Source of the DNA: an uncultured Blautia sp.
GTDB taxonomy: Bacteria > Bacillota > Clostridia > Lachnospirales > Lachnospiraceae
Direction of reading: 5' to 3'
DNA length: 13,112 nucleotides
Assembly (NCBI GenBank): GCA_934402155.1
Contig: CAKRTP010000048.1
Coordinates: 1-13,112 of the forward strand
The position numbers and the translations under genes are program-made. Positions 7,591 through 13,112 of the stretch are shown here, piece by piece; the stretch's first letter is position 1, and every line of letters starts with the position of its first letter. The notes beneath the pieces were generated by a model that worked only from the letters and a program-made list of their open reading frames with translations, did no database searches and had not been told where the DNA came from.

Positions 7591-7627
7591 AAAAAAATAA
7601 CAGGAAGTCCCTCGGAGTCTCCCTGTT
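7591..7627 (-). terminator. Attenuator: intrinsic terminator in the metQNI leader
   Basis: On the minus strand, AACAGGGAGACTCC (7627-7614) pairs with GGGACTTCCTGTT (7611-7599), giving 12 pairs with one A-A mismatch and two G-U pairs. It is followed at once by A and seven Ts (7598-7591). It lies 55 nt after the stop of the Met-rich leader ORF and about 190 nt before metQ, so it would cut the transcript short before the transporter genes. Its 5' arm can alternatively pair with a segment inside the leader ORF (7705-7715). Confidence 0.85.
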
Positions 7628-7800
7628 CATGCAATCTGCCACATTAAAAAATGCTTTATTTACATCTTGGTATCTGCTCTCTTATATAAGATCAGCAGAT
7701 ATCTCAGGAAGTCTCTGATACATAGAAGTACAGCAAAACATAGACATGTACATGTTCATGCACATCCCCTGATCCATCATACACATACACATGACTTCCC
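7615..7800 (-). promoter_or_regulatory. Mutually exclusive leader RNA pairings (anti-antiterminator / antiterminator)
   Basis: Segment a, GGGAAGTC (7800-7793, leader codons 9-11), can pair with segment b (GACTTCC, 7713-7707; 7 Watson-Crick pairs plus one G-U). Segment b, GAGACTTCCTG (7715-7705, codons 37-41), can pair instead with segment c, CAGGGAGACTC (7625-7615, terminator 5' arm), at 10 of 11 positions. The c segment otherwise forms the terminator. Segment a touches the first Met codon of the run, so a ribosome stalled there masks a and frees b for the antiterminator. The pairings are seen in the sequence; the mechanism is inferred from trp/his-type attenuators. Confidence 0.65.
7671..7701 (-). 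other. Hairpin spanning the leader ORF stop codon
   Basis: TATCTGCT (7671-7678) and AGCAGATA (7694-7701) pair perfectly, and the stem continues with TCTTA/TAAGA after a small bulge. The TAA stop of the leader peptide (7684-7682) lies in the top of the hairpin. It sits between segments b and c, so it would be enclosed by the antiterminator and bring its arms together. A ribosome reaching the stop codon would open it. Confidence 0.65.
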
Positions 7801-7825
7801 TCTGAACTGCATTTCCTGTAACCAT
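7682..7825 (-). CDS. Met/Cys-rich leader peptide of the metQNI operon
   Basis: This 47-codon ORF has an ideal ribosome site (AAGGAGG at 7839-7833, 7 nt before ATG). It begins MVTGNAVQREV, followed by a run of MCMCMM, then DQGMCMNMYMSMFCC and TSM, and ends LPEISADLI. It has 11 Met and 5 Cys in all, with 10 Met and 5 Cys in codons 12-35, far above chance for two rare amino acids. It lies between a strong promoter (7959-7987) and an intrinsic terminator (7591-7627), upstream of the methionine importer, which is the classical place for an attenuation leader peptide. Met shortage should stall ribosomes at codons 12-29 and permit read-through into metQ. Cys codons would add sensitivity to cysteine. 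Alternatives are a small metal-binding Met/Cys peptide or a chance ORF. I know of no named family for it. Confidence 0.8.
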   Translation of the reverse strand: MVTGNAVQREVMCMCMMDQGMCMNMYMSMFCCTSMYQRLPEISADLI

Positions 7826-7850
7826 GATTCTTCCTCCTTCTTGTTTAATA

Positions 7851-7886
7851 GTTACTGTTCACTCTGTTCGCAGTAACTTGGTCAAA
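7851..7886. repeat. Dispersed palindromic repeat unit upstream of the leader ORF
   Basis: GTTACTG (7851-7857) pairs with CAGTAAC (7871-7877), and the unit continues with TTGGTCAAA to 7886. The 36 positions match the unit at 11710-11745 with only three differences, all transitions, one of which keeps pairing as G-U. It lies in the met leader RNA 12 nt upstream of the Shine-Dalgarno of the leader ORF. Confidence 0.75.
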
Positions 7887-7937
7887 ATACATTCCGGATA
7901 ATCTCCGATAACAGCATTCCGTCTCGGAAAATGTATT
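7886..7937 (-). other. 5' leader hairpin of the metQNI transcript
   Basis: AATACATT plus CCG (7886-7896) pairs with CGG plus AATGTATT (7925-7937) with a two-base bulge, giving 11 pairs near the 5' end of the leader. A second inverted repeat, ACCTAT/ATAGGT (7938-7956), covers the expected transcription start and could be an operator. I do not recognise either as a known riboswitch. Confidence 0.45.
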
Positions 7938-7958
7938 ACCTATTTCTCCGATAGGTTG

Positions 7959-7987
7959 AATATATCATGTCTTCTTCACAATGTCAA
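7959..7987 (-). promoter_or_regulatory. Promoter of the metQNI leader transcript
   Basis: On the minus strand, TTGACA (7987-7982) and TATATT (7964-7959) are spaced by exactly 17 nt, an almost ideal housekeeping promoter. Transcription should begin near 7952, giving a leader of about 550 nt before metQ. A promoter this strong suggests that control is exerted after initiation. Confidence 0.85.
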
Positions 7988-8025
7988 CACATTTTTAATT
8001 TTTCCCAAATGCGTTTCTTCATTGC

Positions 8026-8054
8026 TTGACACTAATTTCTTATAATGATACCAT
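8026..8054 (+). promoter_or_regulatory. Promoter of mnmA
   Basis: TTGACA (8026-8031) and TACCAT (8049-8054) have a 17-nt spacer, with an extended -10 TG at 8046-8047. A TATAAT at 8041 is only 9 nt from the -35 and so is not the partner. The -35 box lies 38 bp from that of the divergent met leader promoter. Confidence 0.55.
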
Positions 8055-8073
8055 ACTCTTGATTAATTCGCAA

Positions 8074-8090
8074 CTGTTCACGGTGAACAG
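8074..8090. repeat. Perfect palindrome of the dispersed repeat family in the mnmA 5' UTR
   Basis: CTGTTCAC (8074-8081) and GTGAACAG (8083-8090) form a perfect 8-bp inverted repeat around one base. It is the most compact copy of the CTGTTCAC motif in this window. It lies 36 nt upstream of the mnmA start, just after the predicted promoter, so it could be an mRNA 5' hairpin, an operator or a minimal repeat. Confidence 0.7.
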
Positions 8091-8125
8091 GAACATCTAT
8101 TCTTTCATTAAACAGGAGAAAAATT

Positions 8126-9241
8126 ATGAATAAAAAAGCAATCATTGCCATGAGCGGTGGTGTTGATTCCAGCGTTGCAGCCTATCTGATGGTTCAGCAG
8201 GGCTATGACTGCGCCGGTGCCACTCTGAAGCTTTATGATAATCCACAGTGCAGCTATCCGGGACACCGGGCATGCTGTACTCCTTCTGATACAGAAGATG
8301 CCAGAAGTGTTGCTGCACGTCTCGGCATGCTTTATTATGTATTTCCCATGCAGGAGAAATTCCATCAAAGTGTCATTGATAAGTTTGCAGACACCTATCT
8401 CCACGGCGGCACACCGAATCCATGTATCGACTGCAACCGCTTTCTCAAGTTCTCAGCACTTCTCGATAAGGCAAGAGAACTGGGATGTGAATACATCGCA
8501 AGCGGTCACTATGCCCGCAGAGAGCAGGATCCTAAGACAGGTCGTTTCCTTCTCAGGAAGGGTCTGGATCCTTCCAAGGATCAGAGCTATGTACTCTATG
8601 CCATGACGCAGGATCAGCTTGCCCACACGCTCTTCCCTCTTGGCACATACACCAAGAAAGAAATCCGTGAAATCGCACAGGAGCAGGGATTTATCAACGC
8701 CGATAAACCGGACAGCCAGGATATCTGCTTTGTACCGGATGGGGATTATGCAACCTTTATTGAACAGTATACCGGAGAGCCTTCCGAACCCGGTGATTTT
8801 GTAGACAAAGAGGGAAAAGTTCTCGGCAGACACAAGGGGCAGATTCATTATACCATCGGTCAGCGCCGTGGTCTCGGAATCGCAGCACCGGAATCCCTCT
8901 ATGTATGCGGCAAGTCCCTGGATACCAATAAGGTCATCCTCGGAGGCAAGGACGACCTTATGAGTAATTACTGCTATATCAACGACATCAACCTGATCCC
9001 CTGGGATCATCTGGATAAACCCATTCAGTGCAAAGTCAAGACACGCTACCGCCAGCCGGAACAGCCGGCTACAGTGGAACAGCTCGGAGAAGACCTCATC
9101 CGGATCACCTTCCAGGAGCCGCAGCGAGCTGTCACACCCGGACAGGCTGCTGTTCTTTATGACGGAGACATGGTACTTGGCGGAGGAACGATTCTCAGCG
9201 AAGAAACAGTTCAGACACTGACTGCCTCTTCTGAAGAATAA
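8126..9241 (+). CDS. mnmA: tRNA-specific 2-thiouridylase MnmA
   Basis: This 371-residue enzyme thiolates U34 of the Lys, Glu and Gln tRNAs, using ATP to adenylate the uridine and sulfur relayed from a cysteine desulfurase. The PP-loop SGGVDSS is at 10-16. The first catalytic cysteine region is GGTPNPCIDCNRFLKF (94-109; C103 is the catalytic position, with an extra C100). SGHYARR is at 126-132, and the second catalytic cysteine is C201 in SQDICFVPDGDY. A C-terminal beta-barrel follows (HYTIGQRRGLGI from 241). A Cys-rich insert (C42, C50, C51, reading HRACCTPSDTEDAR) resembles a common clostridial MnmA variant. Start: ATG at 8126, AGGAGA 7 nt upstream. It converges with cbp, with only 2 bp between the stops, and no downstream partner gene is present. 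Confidence 0.96.
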   Translation: MNKKAIIAMSGGVDSSVAAYLMVQQGYDCAGATLKLYDNPQCSYPGHRACCTPSDTEDARSVAARLGMLYYVFPMQEKFHQSVIDKFADTYLHGGTPNPCIDCNRFLKFSALLDKARELGCEYIASGHYARREQDPKTGRFLLRKGLDPSKDQSYVLYAMTQDQLAHTLFPLGTYTKKEIREIAQEQGFINADKPDSQDICFVPDGDYATFIEQYTGEPSEPGDFVDKEGKVLGRHKGQIHYTIGQRRGLGIAAPESLYVCGKSLDTNKVILGGKDDLMSNYCYINDINLIPWDHLDKPIQCKVKTRYRQPEQPATVEQLGEDLIRITFQEPQRAVTPGQAAVLYDGDMVLGGGTILSEETVQTLTASSEE

Positions 9242-9243
9242 CA

Positions 9244-11679
9244 TCATCCCATCTCTACAATTACATGATACTCCTTTTTACCGGGAATCAGAGGAATCTG
9301 GTTTCCGGTAATCTTCTGTCCATCGACCTCAATCCATTGAATACCCTTCTGAACGCCGCTCGGTTTATGAAACTCAATATAGTATTCCGCTCCTCTGAAA
9401 TGACGTTTTACCGAAAAATCCCCAAATCTTCCCGGCAGGCACGGATTCACTCGCAGCCCATCGTATTCCGGCTGAATCCCAAGAAGTGCCTGTGACAGAT
9501 TCACAAACGTCCATGCCGCTGTTCCCGTCAGCCAGCTGTTCTTTGCCTCACCAAAGCGCGGTGCATCTGCTCCCGCTATCATCTGCGAATATACATAAGG
9601 TTCTGTCCTGTGTATATCACTGATCTCTTCTATACAGGAGGGACAGATTTTGCAATAAATTTCAAATGCCCTGTCACCTCTTCCGATCATCGTTTCTGCA
9701 ATCGAGATCCAGGGATTATTATGACAGAAAATCCCGGCATTTTCCTTATATCCCGGAGGATAGGACGTAATCTCGCCAAGTTCCAGATGATATCTGGTAT
9801 ATGCCGGCTGCAGAAGCATGATACCATATTTTGTTTCGAGATACTTCTGTACGGAATCAAGAGCCTTCTGTGCCAGACCTTCCTCCTTTCCGATTTCTGC
9901 CATAACACAGAATCCCTGCGGTTCGATAAAAATTTTTCCCTCTTCACACTCTGAGGAACCGACTTTTTCTCCGCCGGCATCGTAGGCCCGTAGAAACCAC
10001 TCGCCGTCCCAGCCGTTATCAAGAACTGACCTGCGCATCTGTGCCACTGCCTCTTCCGCTTTCTCTGCCAGTTCCGCTCTTTCCGTACGTCTGCATATCT
10101 CAGCAAATTCTCTGCCATATTTGACAAACATTGCTGCAATAAATATCGATTCTGCAACTGGTCCTTCTGAAGGTCCCGTCGTCTGAAAAGCTTCTCCTGG
10201 TTCGCTGGAAAAACAGTTCAGATTCAGACAGTCATTCCAGTCTGCTCTTCCGATCAGCGGAAGTTTATGCGGTCCCAAATGTGTCACAGTAAACCAGAAA
10301 GACCGGTTCAGATGCTCAAACAGAGATTCTTCGGTTCCTTTTTTGCAGTCGAATGGGACTGTCTCTTCCAGGATTCCATAATCCCCTGTTTCTTTGAGAT
10401 ATGCTGCCACTGCTGCGATAAGCCACAGTGGATCGTCATTAAATCCACTTCCTATATCCGCATTTCCCTGTTTGGTCAGAGGCTGATACTGGTGATAGGC
10501 ACTTCCATCCATAAACTGTGTTGATGCGATATCCAGAATTCTTTCTCTTGCACGATCCGGTATCAAATGTACAAAACCCAGAAGATCCTGGCAGGAATCA
10601 CGAAATCCCATTCCCCGCCCGGTTCCGGATTCATAGTAGGATGCCGATCTGGACATGTTAAATGTCACCATGCACTGATACTGATTCCATATATTAGCCA
10701 TACGGTCAATATGTTCATTCCCACTGGAAACACGAAATCTTGAAAGCAGCTCTTCCCAATAGCTTTTGAGAATTTCAAAAGCTTCCATCGCCTTCTCTGT
10801 TGTATTAAATCTCTCGATCAATGCCTTTGCCGGTGCCTTGTTGATCACACCCGGTGCCTCCCATTTTTCATCTGCCGGATTCTCACAATATCCCAGCATA
10901 AATACAAACTCTTTTTCTTCTCCCGGCAGCATTGTAACATCAATCTGATGTGCAGCGATCGGATACCATCCACTTGCCACAGAATTACCGCATCGTTTCC
11001 TTCGAACTGCCTGTGGAAATGCATTTCCGTTTCCCTCACCCAGAAAAGCATCTCTGCTGGTATCATAATTCTGAACCGGCACATTCACAGTAAAAAAGCT
11101 GTAATGTCGTCTTCGCTCTCTGTATTCTGTTTTGTGATAGATCGTGCTTCCCTGCACTTCCACTTCTCCTGTGCTCAGATTTCTCTGGAAATTCGAGCCA
11201 TCATCTACAGCATCCCACAGACAGAATTCCACATAAGAAAACAACGAAATATTCTTTTCTCTGTCAGAATTATTCCGAAGTCTGAGACAGTTGAGCTCGC
11301 ACGCTGCCTCTGTCGGCACAAATGCCAGAAGTTCTGCCTTCAGTCCATTCTTTGAAGAACAAAAACGAGTGTATCCCAGTCCATGACGGCATTCATACAT
11401 ATCCAGTTCTGTACCCGACGGCATACTGCCCGGATTCCATATCACACCATTGTCGTTGATGTAATAATATTTACCATCGGAATCAACCGGTACATTATTG
11501 TAACGATATCTTGTGATCCGCCTTAACTTTGCATCTTTGTAAAAGCTGTATCCTCCACAGGTATTTGATATCAGCGAGAAAAAATCACTGCTCCCAAGAT
11601 AATTGATCCACGGCAGTGGTGTATGCGGGGTGTTGATAACGTATTCGCGTGCTCTGTCGTCAAAATATCCATATTTCAT
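9244..11679 (-). CDS. cbp: Cellobiose phosphorylase (GH94)
   Basis: This cytosolic enzyme splits cellobiose with phosphate into glucose and alpha-glucose 1-phosphate, saving ATP in cellulose-derived sugar use. The 811-residue product is colinear, as far as I recall, with clostridial cellobiose phosphorylase, starting [15 protein letters not shown] and PWINYLG. Landmarks are [12 protein letters not shown] (53-64), the GRGMGFRDS active-site segment (354-362), HQYQPLT (396-402), [10 protein letters not shown] (477-486) with the likely general acid D483, [13 protein letters not shown] (643-655) and [14 protein letters not shown] (710-723). The frame opens at 11730, but the ATG at 11679 has GGGAGGG 4 nt upstream and matches family N-termini. 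Four LacI-type sites and a divergent LacI-family gene lie upstream, suggesting substrate-induced derepression. A cellodextrin or other beta-glucoside specificity is less likely but not excluded. Confidence 0.95.
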   Translation of the reverse strand: MKYGYFDDRAREYVINTPHTPLPWINYLGSSDFFSLISNTCGGYSFYKDAKLRRITRYRYNNVPVDSDGKYYYINDNGVIWNPGSMPSGTELDMYECRHGLGYTRFCSSKNGLKAELLAFVPTEAACELNCLRLRNNSDREKNISLFSYVEFCLWDAVDDGSNFQRNLSTGEVEVQGSTIYHKTEYRERRRHYSFFTVNVPVQNYDTSRDAFLGEGNGNAFPQAVRRKRCGNSVASGWYPIAAHQIDVTMLPGEEKEFVFMLGYCENPADEKWEAPGVINKAPAKALIERFNTTEKAMEAFEILKSYWEELLSRFRVSSGNEHIDRMANIWNQYQCMVTFNMSRSASYYESGTGRGMGFRDSCQDLLGFVHLIPDRARERILDIASTQFMDGSAYHQYQPLTKQGNADIGSGFNDDPLWLIAAVAAYLKETGDYGILEETVPFDCKKGTEESLFEHLNRSFWFTVTHLGPHKLPLIGRADWNDCLNLNCFSSEPGEAFQTTGPSEGPVAESIFIAAMFVKYGREFAEICRRTERAELAEKAEEAVAQMRRSVLDNGWDGEWFLRAYDAGGEKVGSSECEEGKIFIEPQGFCVMAEIGKEEGLAQKALDSVQKYLETKYGIMLLQPAYTRYHLELGEITSYPPGYKENAGIFCHNNPWISIAETMIGRGDRAFEIYCKICPSCIEEISDIHRTEPYVYSQMIAGADAPRFGEAKNSWLTGTAAWTFVNLSQALLGIQPEYDGLRVNPCLPGRFGDFSVKRHFRGAEYYIEFHKPSGVQKGIQWIEVDGQKITGNQIPLIPGKKEYHVIVEMG
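9278..9311 (+). terminator. Strong hairpin after mnmA, inside the cbp coding end (candidate terminator)
   Basis: TTACCGGGAATCAGA (9278-9292) and TCTGGTTTCCGGTAA (9297-9311) form a 15-bp stem closed by a GGAA loop. The two imperfect positions are G-U pairs in the plus RNA but would be C-A mismatches in the cbp mRNA, so the structure belongs to the mnmA transcript. The following TCTTCTGT is a poor T-tract, so it may be a weak terminator or an mRNA end protector. Confidence 0.45.
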
Positions 11680-11690
11680 ATAGCCCTCCC

Positions 11691-11706
11691 TACAGACATG
11701 TCTGTA
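11691..11706. promoter_or_regulatory. 16-bp perfect palindrome touching the cbp ribosome site
   Basis: TACAGACATGTCTGTA is a perfect inverted repeat directly adjacent to the GGGAGGG ribosome site of cbp (11684-11690). It does not resemble the LacI-type sites further upstream. It could be a binding site for a second dimeric regulator or an RNA hairpin affecting translation. Confidence 0.4.
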
Positions 11707-11758
11707 ACTGTTACTGTTCACTCCGTTCACAGCAACTTGGTCAAATTTCTACAGTTAC
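11704..11758. repeat. Dispersed palindromic repeat unit in the cbp 5' UTR
   Basis: An inner unit, GTTACTG (11710-11716) pairing with CAGCAAC (11730-11736), is followed by TTGGTCAAA. It matches the copy at 7851-7886 at 33 of 36 positions. It is framed by an outer perfect inverted pair, GTAACTGT (11704-11711) and ACAGTTAC (11751-11758). Confidence 0.75.
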
Positions 11759-11775
11759 TTTTATTCATGTGGATA

Positions 11776-11817
11776 TGCGATAACGAATTATAGACTGAAA
11801 ACAGATTTGCGAAAACG
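11776..11817. promoter_or_regulatory. Two LacI-type operator half-sites in the cbp promoter region
   Basis: TGCGATAACGAAT (11776-11788) and ATTTGCGAAAACG (11805-11817, then AAT) share the core GCGAWAACGAAT. They flank a minus-strand TATAAT (11787-11792) that is an alternative cbp -10 box, and both lie downstream of the better promoter at 11870-11898. A repressor bound here would block start or passage of RNA polymerase. Confidence 0.6.
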
Positions 11818-11869
11818 AATGAGTTCAGAATTTTAGATCATAAACTATGTGTTGCTCTTTATATATTTC

Positions 11870-11898
11870 AGTATAATTCACTTTTTTTAAAAAATCAA
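11870..11898 (-). promoter_or_regulatory. Putative cbp promoter
   Basis: On the minus strand, TTGATT (11898-11893) and TATACT (11875-11870) are spaced by 17 nt. Transcription would start near 11863, giving a leader of about 185 nt containing the operator-like sites and the palindromic repeat. A second candidate is the TATAAT at 11792-11787, which lacks a good -35. Confidence 0.55.
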
Positions 11899-11957
11899 CC
11901 TGATTTTTGTACTGTCACAGCCAGATAAATCTGTGTTCTTGCTTCCAGACATACATC

Positions 11958-11973
11958 TGCGAAAATTTTCGTA
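11958..11973. promoter_or_regulatory. LacI-type palindromic operator
   Basis: TGCGAAAATTTTCGTA is a 16-bp inverted repeat with one mismatch (TTTTCGCA would be perfect). It lies 60 bp upstream of the cbp -35 box and about 110 bp upstream of the lacI promoter. It is the most symmetric of four sites sharing the GCGAAAA core, so it is the best guide to the repressor's recognition sequence. Confidence 0.65.
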
Positions 11974-12065
11974 AATATGAAATCTATTTTTTGTGAAATT
12001 GTAGGATTTTTATTAAAACTTTTTTGTGCAAGAGAGATAAATTGTGCAAATATAACAATTTTATC

Positions 12066-12094
12066 TTGCAAATTTTCAAAAAATACAGTACGAT
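12066..12094 (+). promoter_or_regulatory. Putative promoter of the LacI-family gene
   Basis: TTGCAA (12066-12071) and TACGAT (12089-12094) have a 17-nt spacer. Transcription would start near 12101, inside the operator-like site at 12097-12116, which fits autorepression. The surrounding DNA from 11900 to 12120 is AT-rich and contains no gene. Confidence 0.5.
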
Positions 12095-12096
12095 AA

Positions 12097-12116
12097 ATTT
12101 GCGAAAACGTTTTAGG
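12097..12116. promoter_or_regulatory. LacI-type operator at the regulator's own promoter
   Basis: ATTTGCGAAAACG (12097-12109) is identical over 13 bases to the site at 11805-11817 and continues TTTTAGG, an imperfect second half around a central CG, as in many LacI-family operators. It covers the predicted transcription start. Confidence 0.6.
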
Positions 12117-12141
12117 AACGAAAAACAGAAAAAGGCTGGGC

Positions 12142-13112
12142 ATGCATATGATATCCATGAAAGACATTGCAAAACATTGCGGCGTATCTGTCGCAAGCGT
12201 CAGCAAAGCTCTGAATGGCTATTCAGATATCAGTGAAGAGACCCGTCAGCTTATTCTGAAAGCTGCTTCAGAAATGGGCTATCTTCCAAATTCCTCTGCA
12301 AGAGCACTTAAGACGAAACGAACTTATAATCTTGGTGTCCTTTTTGTAGACGAAGCCATGAGCGGTCTGACCCATGATTATTTTAATCATGTACTCGAAA
12401 GTTTTAAACGTACCGCTGAATCCAGAGGGTACGACATCACTTTTACCAGTGGGAATCTCTCCGGACGGCATCTCAGTTATTATGAACACTGCCGTTACCG
12501 GGGCGTAGACGGAGTTGTGATCGCCTGCATCAACTTTTTTACAGAAGAAGTCCGCAGACTGGTACAGTCCGAAATCCCTGTTGTTACCATTGATCATGTA
12601 TTTGACGGCAGAATTGCAGTGGTCTCCAACAATATTCAGGGAATGGCAGATCTTGTTTCCTACATTCTTCAGAAGGGACATCGCAAAATAGCATACATTC
12701 ATGGTGAAGATTCTTCTGTTACCAGAAGTCGGCTGGGCAGTTTTTATCATACCCTGCAGAAAAAACGAATCGATGTGCCTGATAAATATATGCCGGTGAT
12801 CCCCTACAGAGATGCGGAAGCTGCAGCCATAGCGACTGCGGAACTCCTTGATCTGGAAGATCCTCCTACCTGCATCCTTTATCCGGATGATTTTTCTGCT
12901 CTGGGCGGCATCAACGAGATCCATGAACGAGGCCTCAGGATACCGGATGATATTTCCATTGCAGGATATGATGGTCTTACTTTTGCCAGGATTCTGGAAC
13001 CCCGGCTTACAACACTCTGCCAGGATACAGAAACTATTGGACGGCTTGCAGCACAAAAACTGATTGATCTTATTGAAAATCCCAAAACCACGATCATAGA
13101 TAAGTTCACGGT
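12142..13112 (+). CDS. LacI-family transcriptional regulator (3' end missing)
   Basis: 323 complete codons are present; only the last residues run off the right edge. Residues 6-26 (MKDIAKHCGVSVASVSKALNG) are the LacI helix-turn-helix, and YLPNSSARALKT (47-58) is the hinge with the minor-groove Leu56. From about residue 62 (YNLGVLF) begins the periplasmic-binding-protein-like sensor domain. Its marks are VDGVVIA, IPVVTIDH (subdomain switch), GHRKIAYIHG, ILYPDD and IPDDISIAGYDG. It should be a dimer that leaves DNA when it binds a sugar, perhaps cellobiose or a relative, because it is divergent from cbp and shares its operator region (inference). Start: three in-frame ATGs at 12142, 12148 and 12157. 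I chose 12142 because AAAGG lies 6 nt upstream. Antisense open frames here are shadows. Confidence 0.92.
   Translation, partial: MHMISMKDIAKHCGVSVASVSKALNGYSDISEETRQLILKAASEMGYLPNSSARALKTKRTYNLGVLFVDEAMSGLTHDYFNHVLESFKRTAESRGYDITFTSGNLSGRHLSYYEHCRYRGVDGVVIACINFFTEEVRRLVQSEIPVVTIDHVFDGRIAVVSNNIQGMADLVSYILQKGHRKIAYIHGEDSSVTRSRLGSFYHTLQKKRIDVPDKYMPVIPYRDAEAAAIATAELLDLEDPPTCILYPDDFSALGGINEIHERGLRIPDDISIAGYDGLTFARILEPRLTTLCQDTETIGRLAAQKLIDLIENPKTTIIDKFT

Noticed and set aside
7450..8090. CRISPR-like array formed by the palindromic repeats
   Set aside because: The units are few, unevenly spaced, in both orientations and spread over 9 kb, with genes in between and no cas genes. They are dispersed repeats, not an array.
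7405..8125. SAM-I riboswitch or Met T-box in the met leader
   Set aside because: I looked on the minus strand for the GGCAACC and AAGAG cores of the S-box and for the AGGGTGGNACCGCG T-box sequence and saw neither. A CTCTTGAT at 8056-8063 is isolated and outside the predicted transcript.
8453..9247. 264-codon minus-strand frame opposite mnmA
   Set aside because: mnmA has all catalytic motifs on the plus strand; this is its antisense shadow.
11895..12206. 103-codon minus-strand frame between cbp and the LacI-family gene
   Set aside because: It overlaps the regulator's start antisense, crosses the operator sites, has low-complexity AT-driven composition and lacks a ribosome site.
12268..13056. 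262-codon minus-strand frame opposite the LacI-family gene
   Set aside because: The plus strand encodes a textbook LacI domain order over the same stretch. The antisense frame has no recognisable family features.

Overview
The window looks like chromosomal DNA from a Gram-positive, low-to-mid GC gut anaerobe, most likely a Lachnospiraceae (Blautia/Ruminococcus/Dorea-like) member of the Clostridia. Reasons: strong AGGAGG ribosome sites, TTGACA/TATAAT promoters, a cellobiose phosphorylase close to clostridial enzymes as I remember them, and no outer-membrane genes. The genus is an inference. I see no tRNA, rRNA, CRISPR array or insertion sequence.

Layout. (1) Positions 1-1093, minus strand: a MacB/LolD-type ABC ATPase followed by the start of an HlyD-type membrane-fusion adaptor, translationally coupled and running off the left edge. 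(2) 1177-2568, minus: an M18 zinc aminopeptidase, divergent from (3) 2841-4553, plus: a large ABC-class ATPase of unknown role, closed by a strong hairpin terminator. (4) 4785-7404, minus: a complete methionine ABC importer, metQ-metN-metI, preceded by a leader of about 550 nt. (5) 8126-9241, plus: mnmA, the tRNA 2-thiouridylase, divergent from the met leader and convergent with (6) 9244-11679, minus: a GH94 cellobiose phosphorylase. (7) 12142 to the right edge, plus: a LacI-family regulator divergent from the phosphorylase, with four related operator-like sites in the shared intergenic region.

The most interesting item is the metQNI leader. It has no recognisable SAM riboswitch or T-box. Instead, a near-consensus promoter (7959-7987) is followed by a 47-codon ORF with a perfect Shine-Dalgarno. 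Its product has 11 Met and 5 Cys, with 10 Met and 5 Cys packed into codons 12-35. Downstream comes an intrinsic terminator, and three short segments can pair in mutually exclusive ways: a segment just before the Met codons, a segment near the ORF end and the terminator 5' arm. This is the architecture of trp/his-type ribosome-mediated attenuation, with Met (and perhaps Cys) as the signal. The transporter's binding protein MetQ contains no Cys and no Met apart from the initiator, so it can be made when sulfur amino acids are scarce. It also lacks a lipobox and has an acidic tail.

A second pattern is a family of short palindromic repeats built on CTGTTCAC/GTGAACAG. They lie in the 5' regions of otherwise unrelated genes (near 2691-2810, 7450, 7851, 8074 and 11704). 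The two best copies share 36 positions with only three transitions. They look like a REP-like dispersed element.
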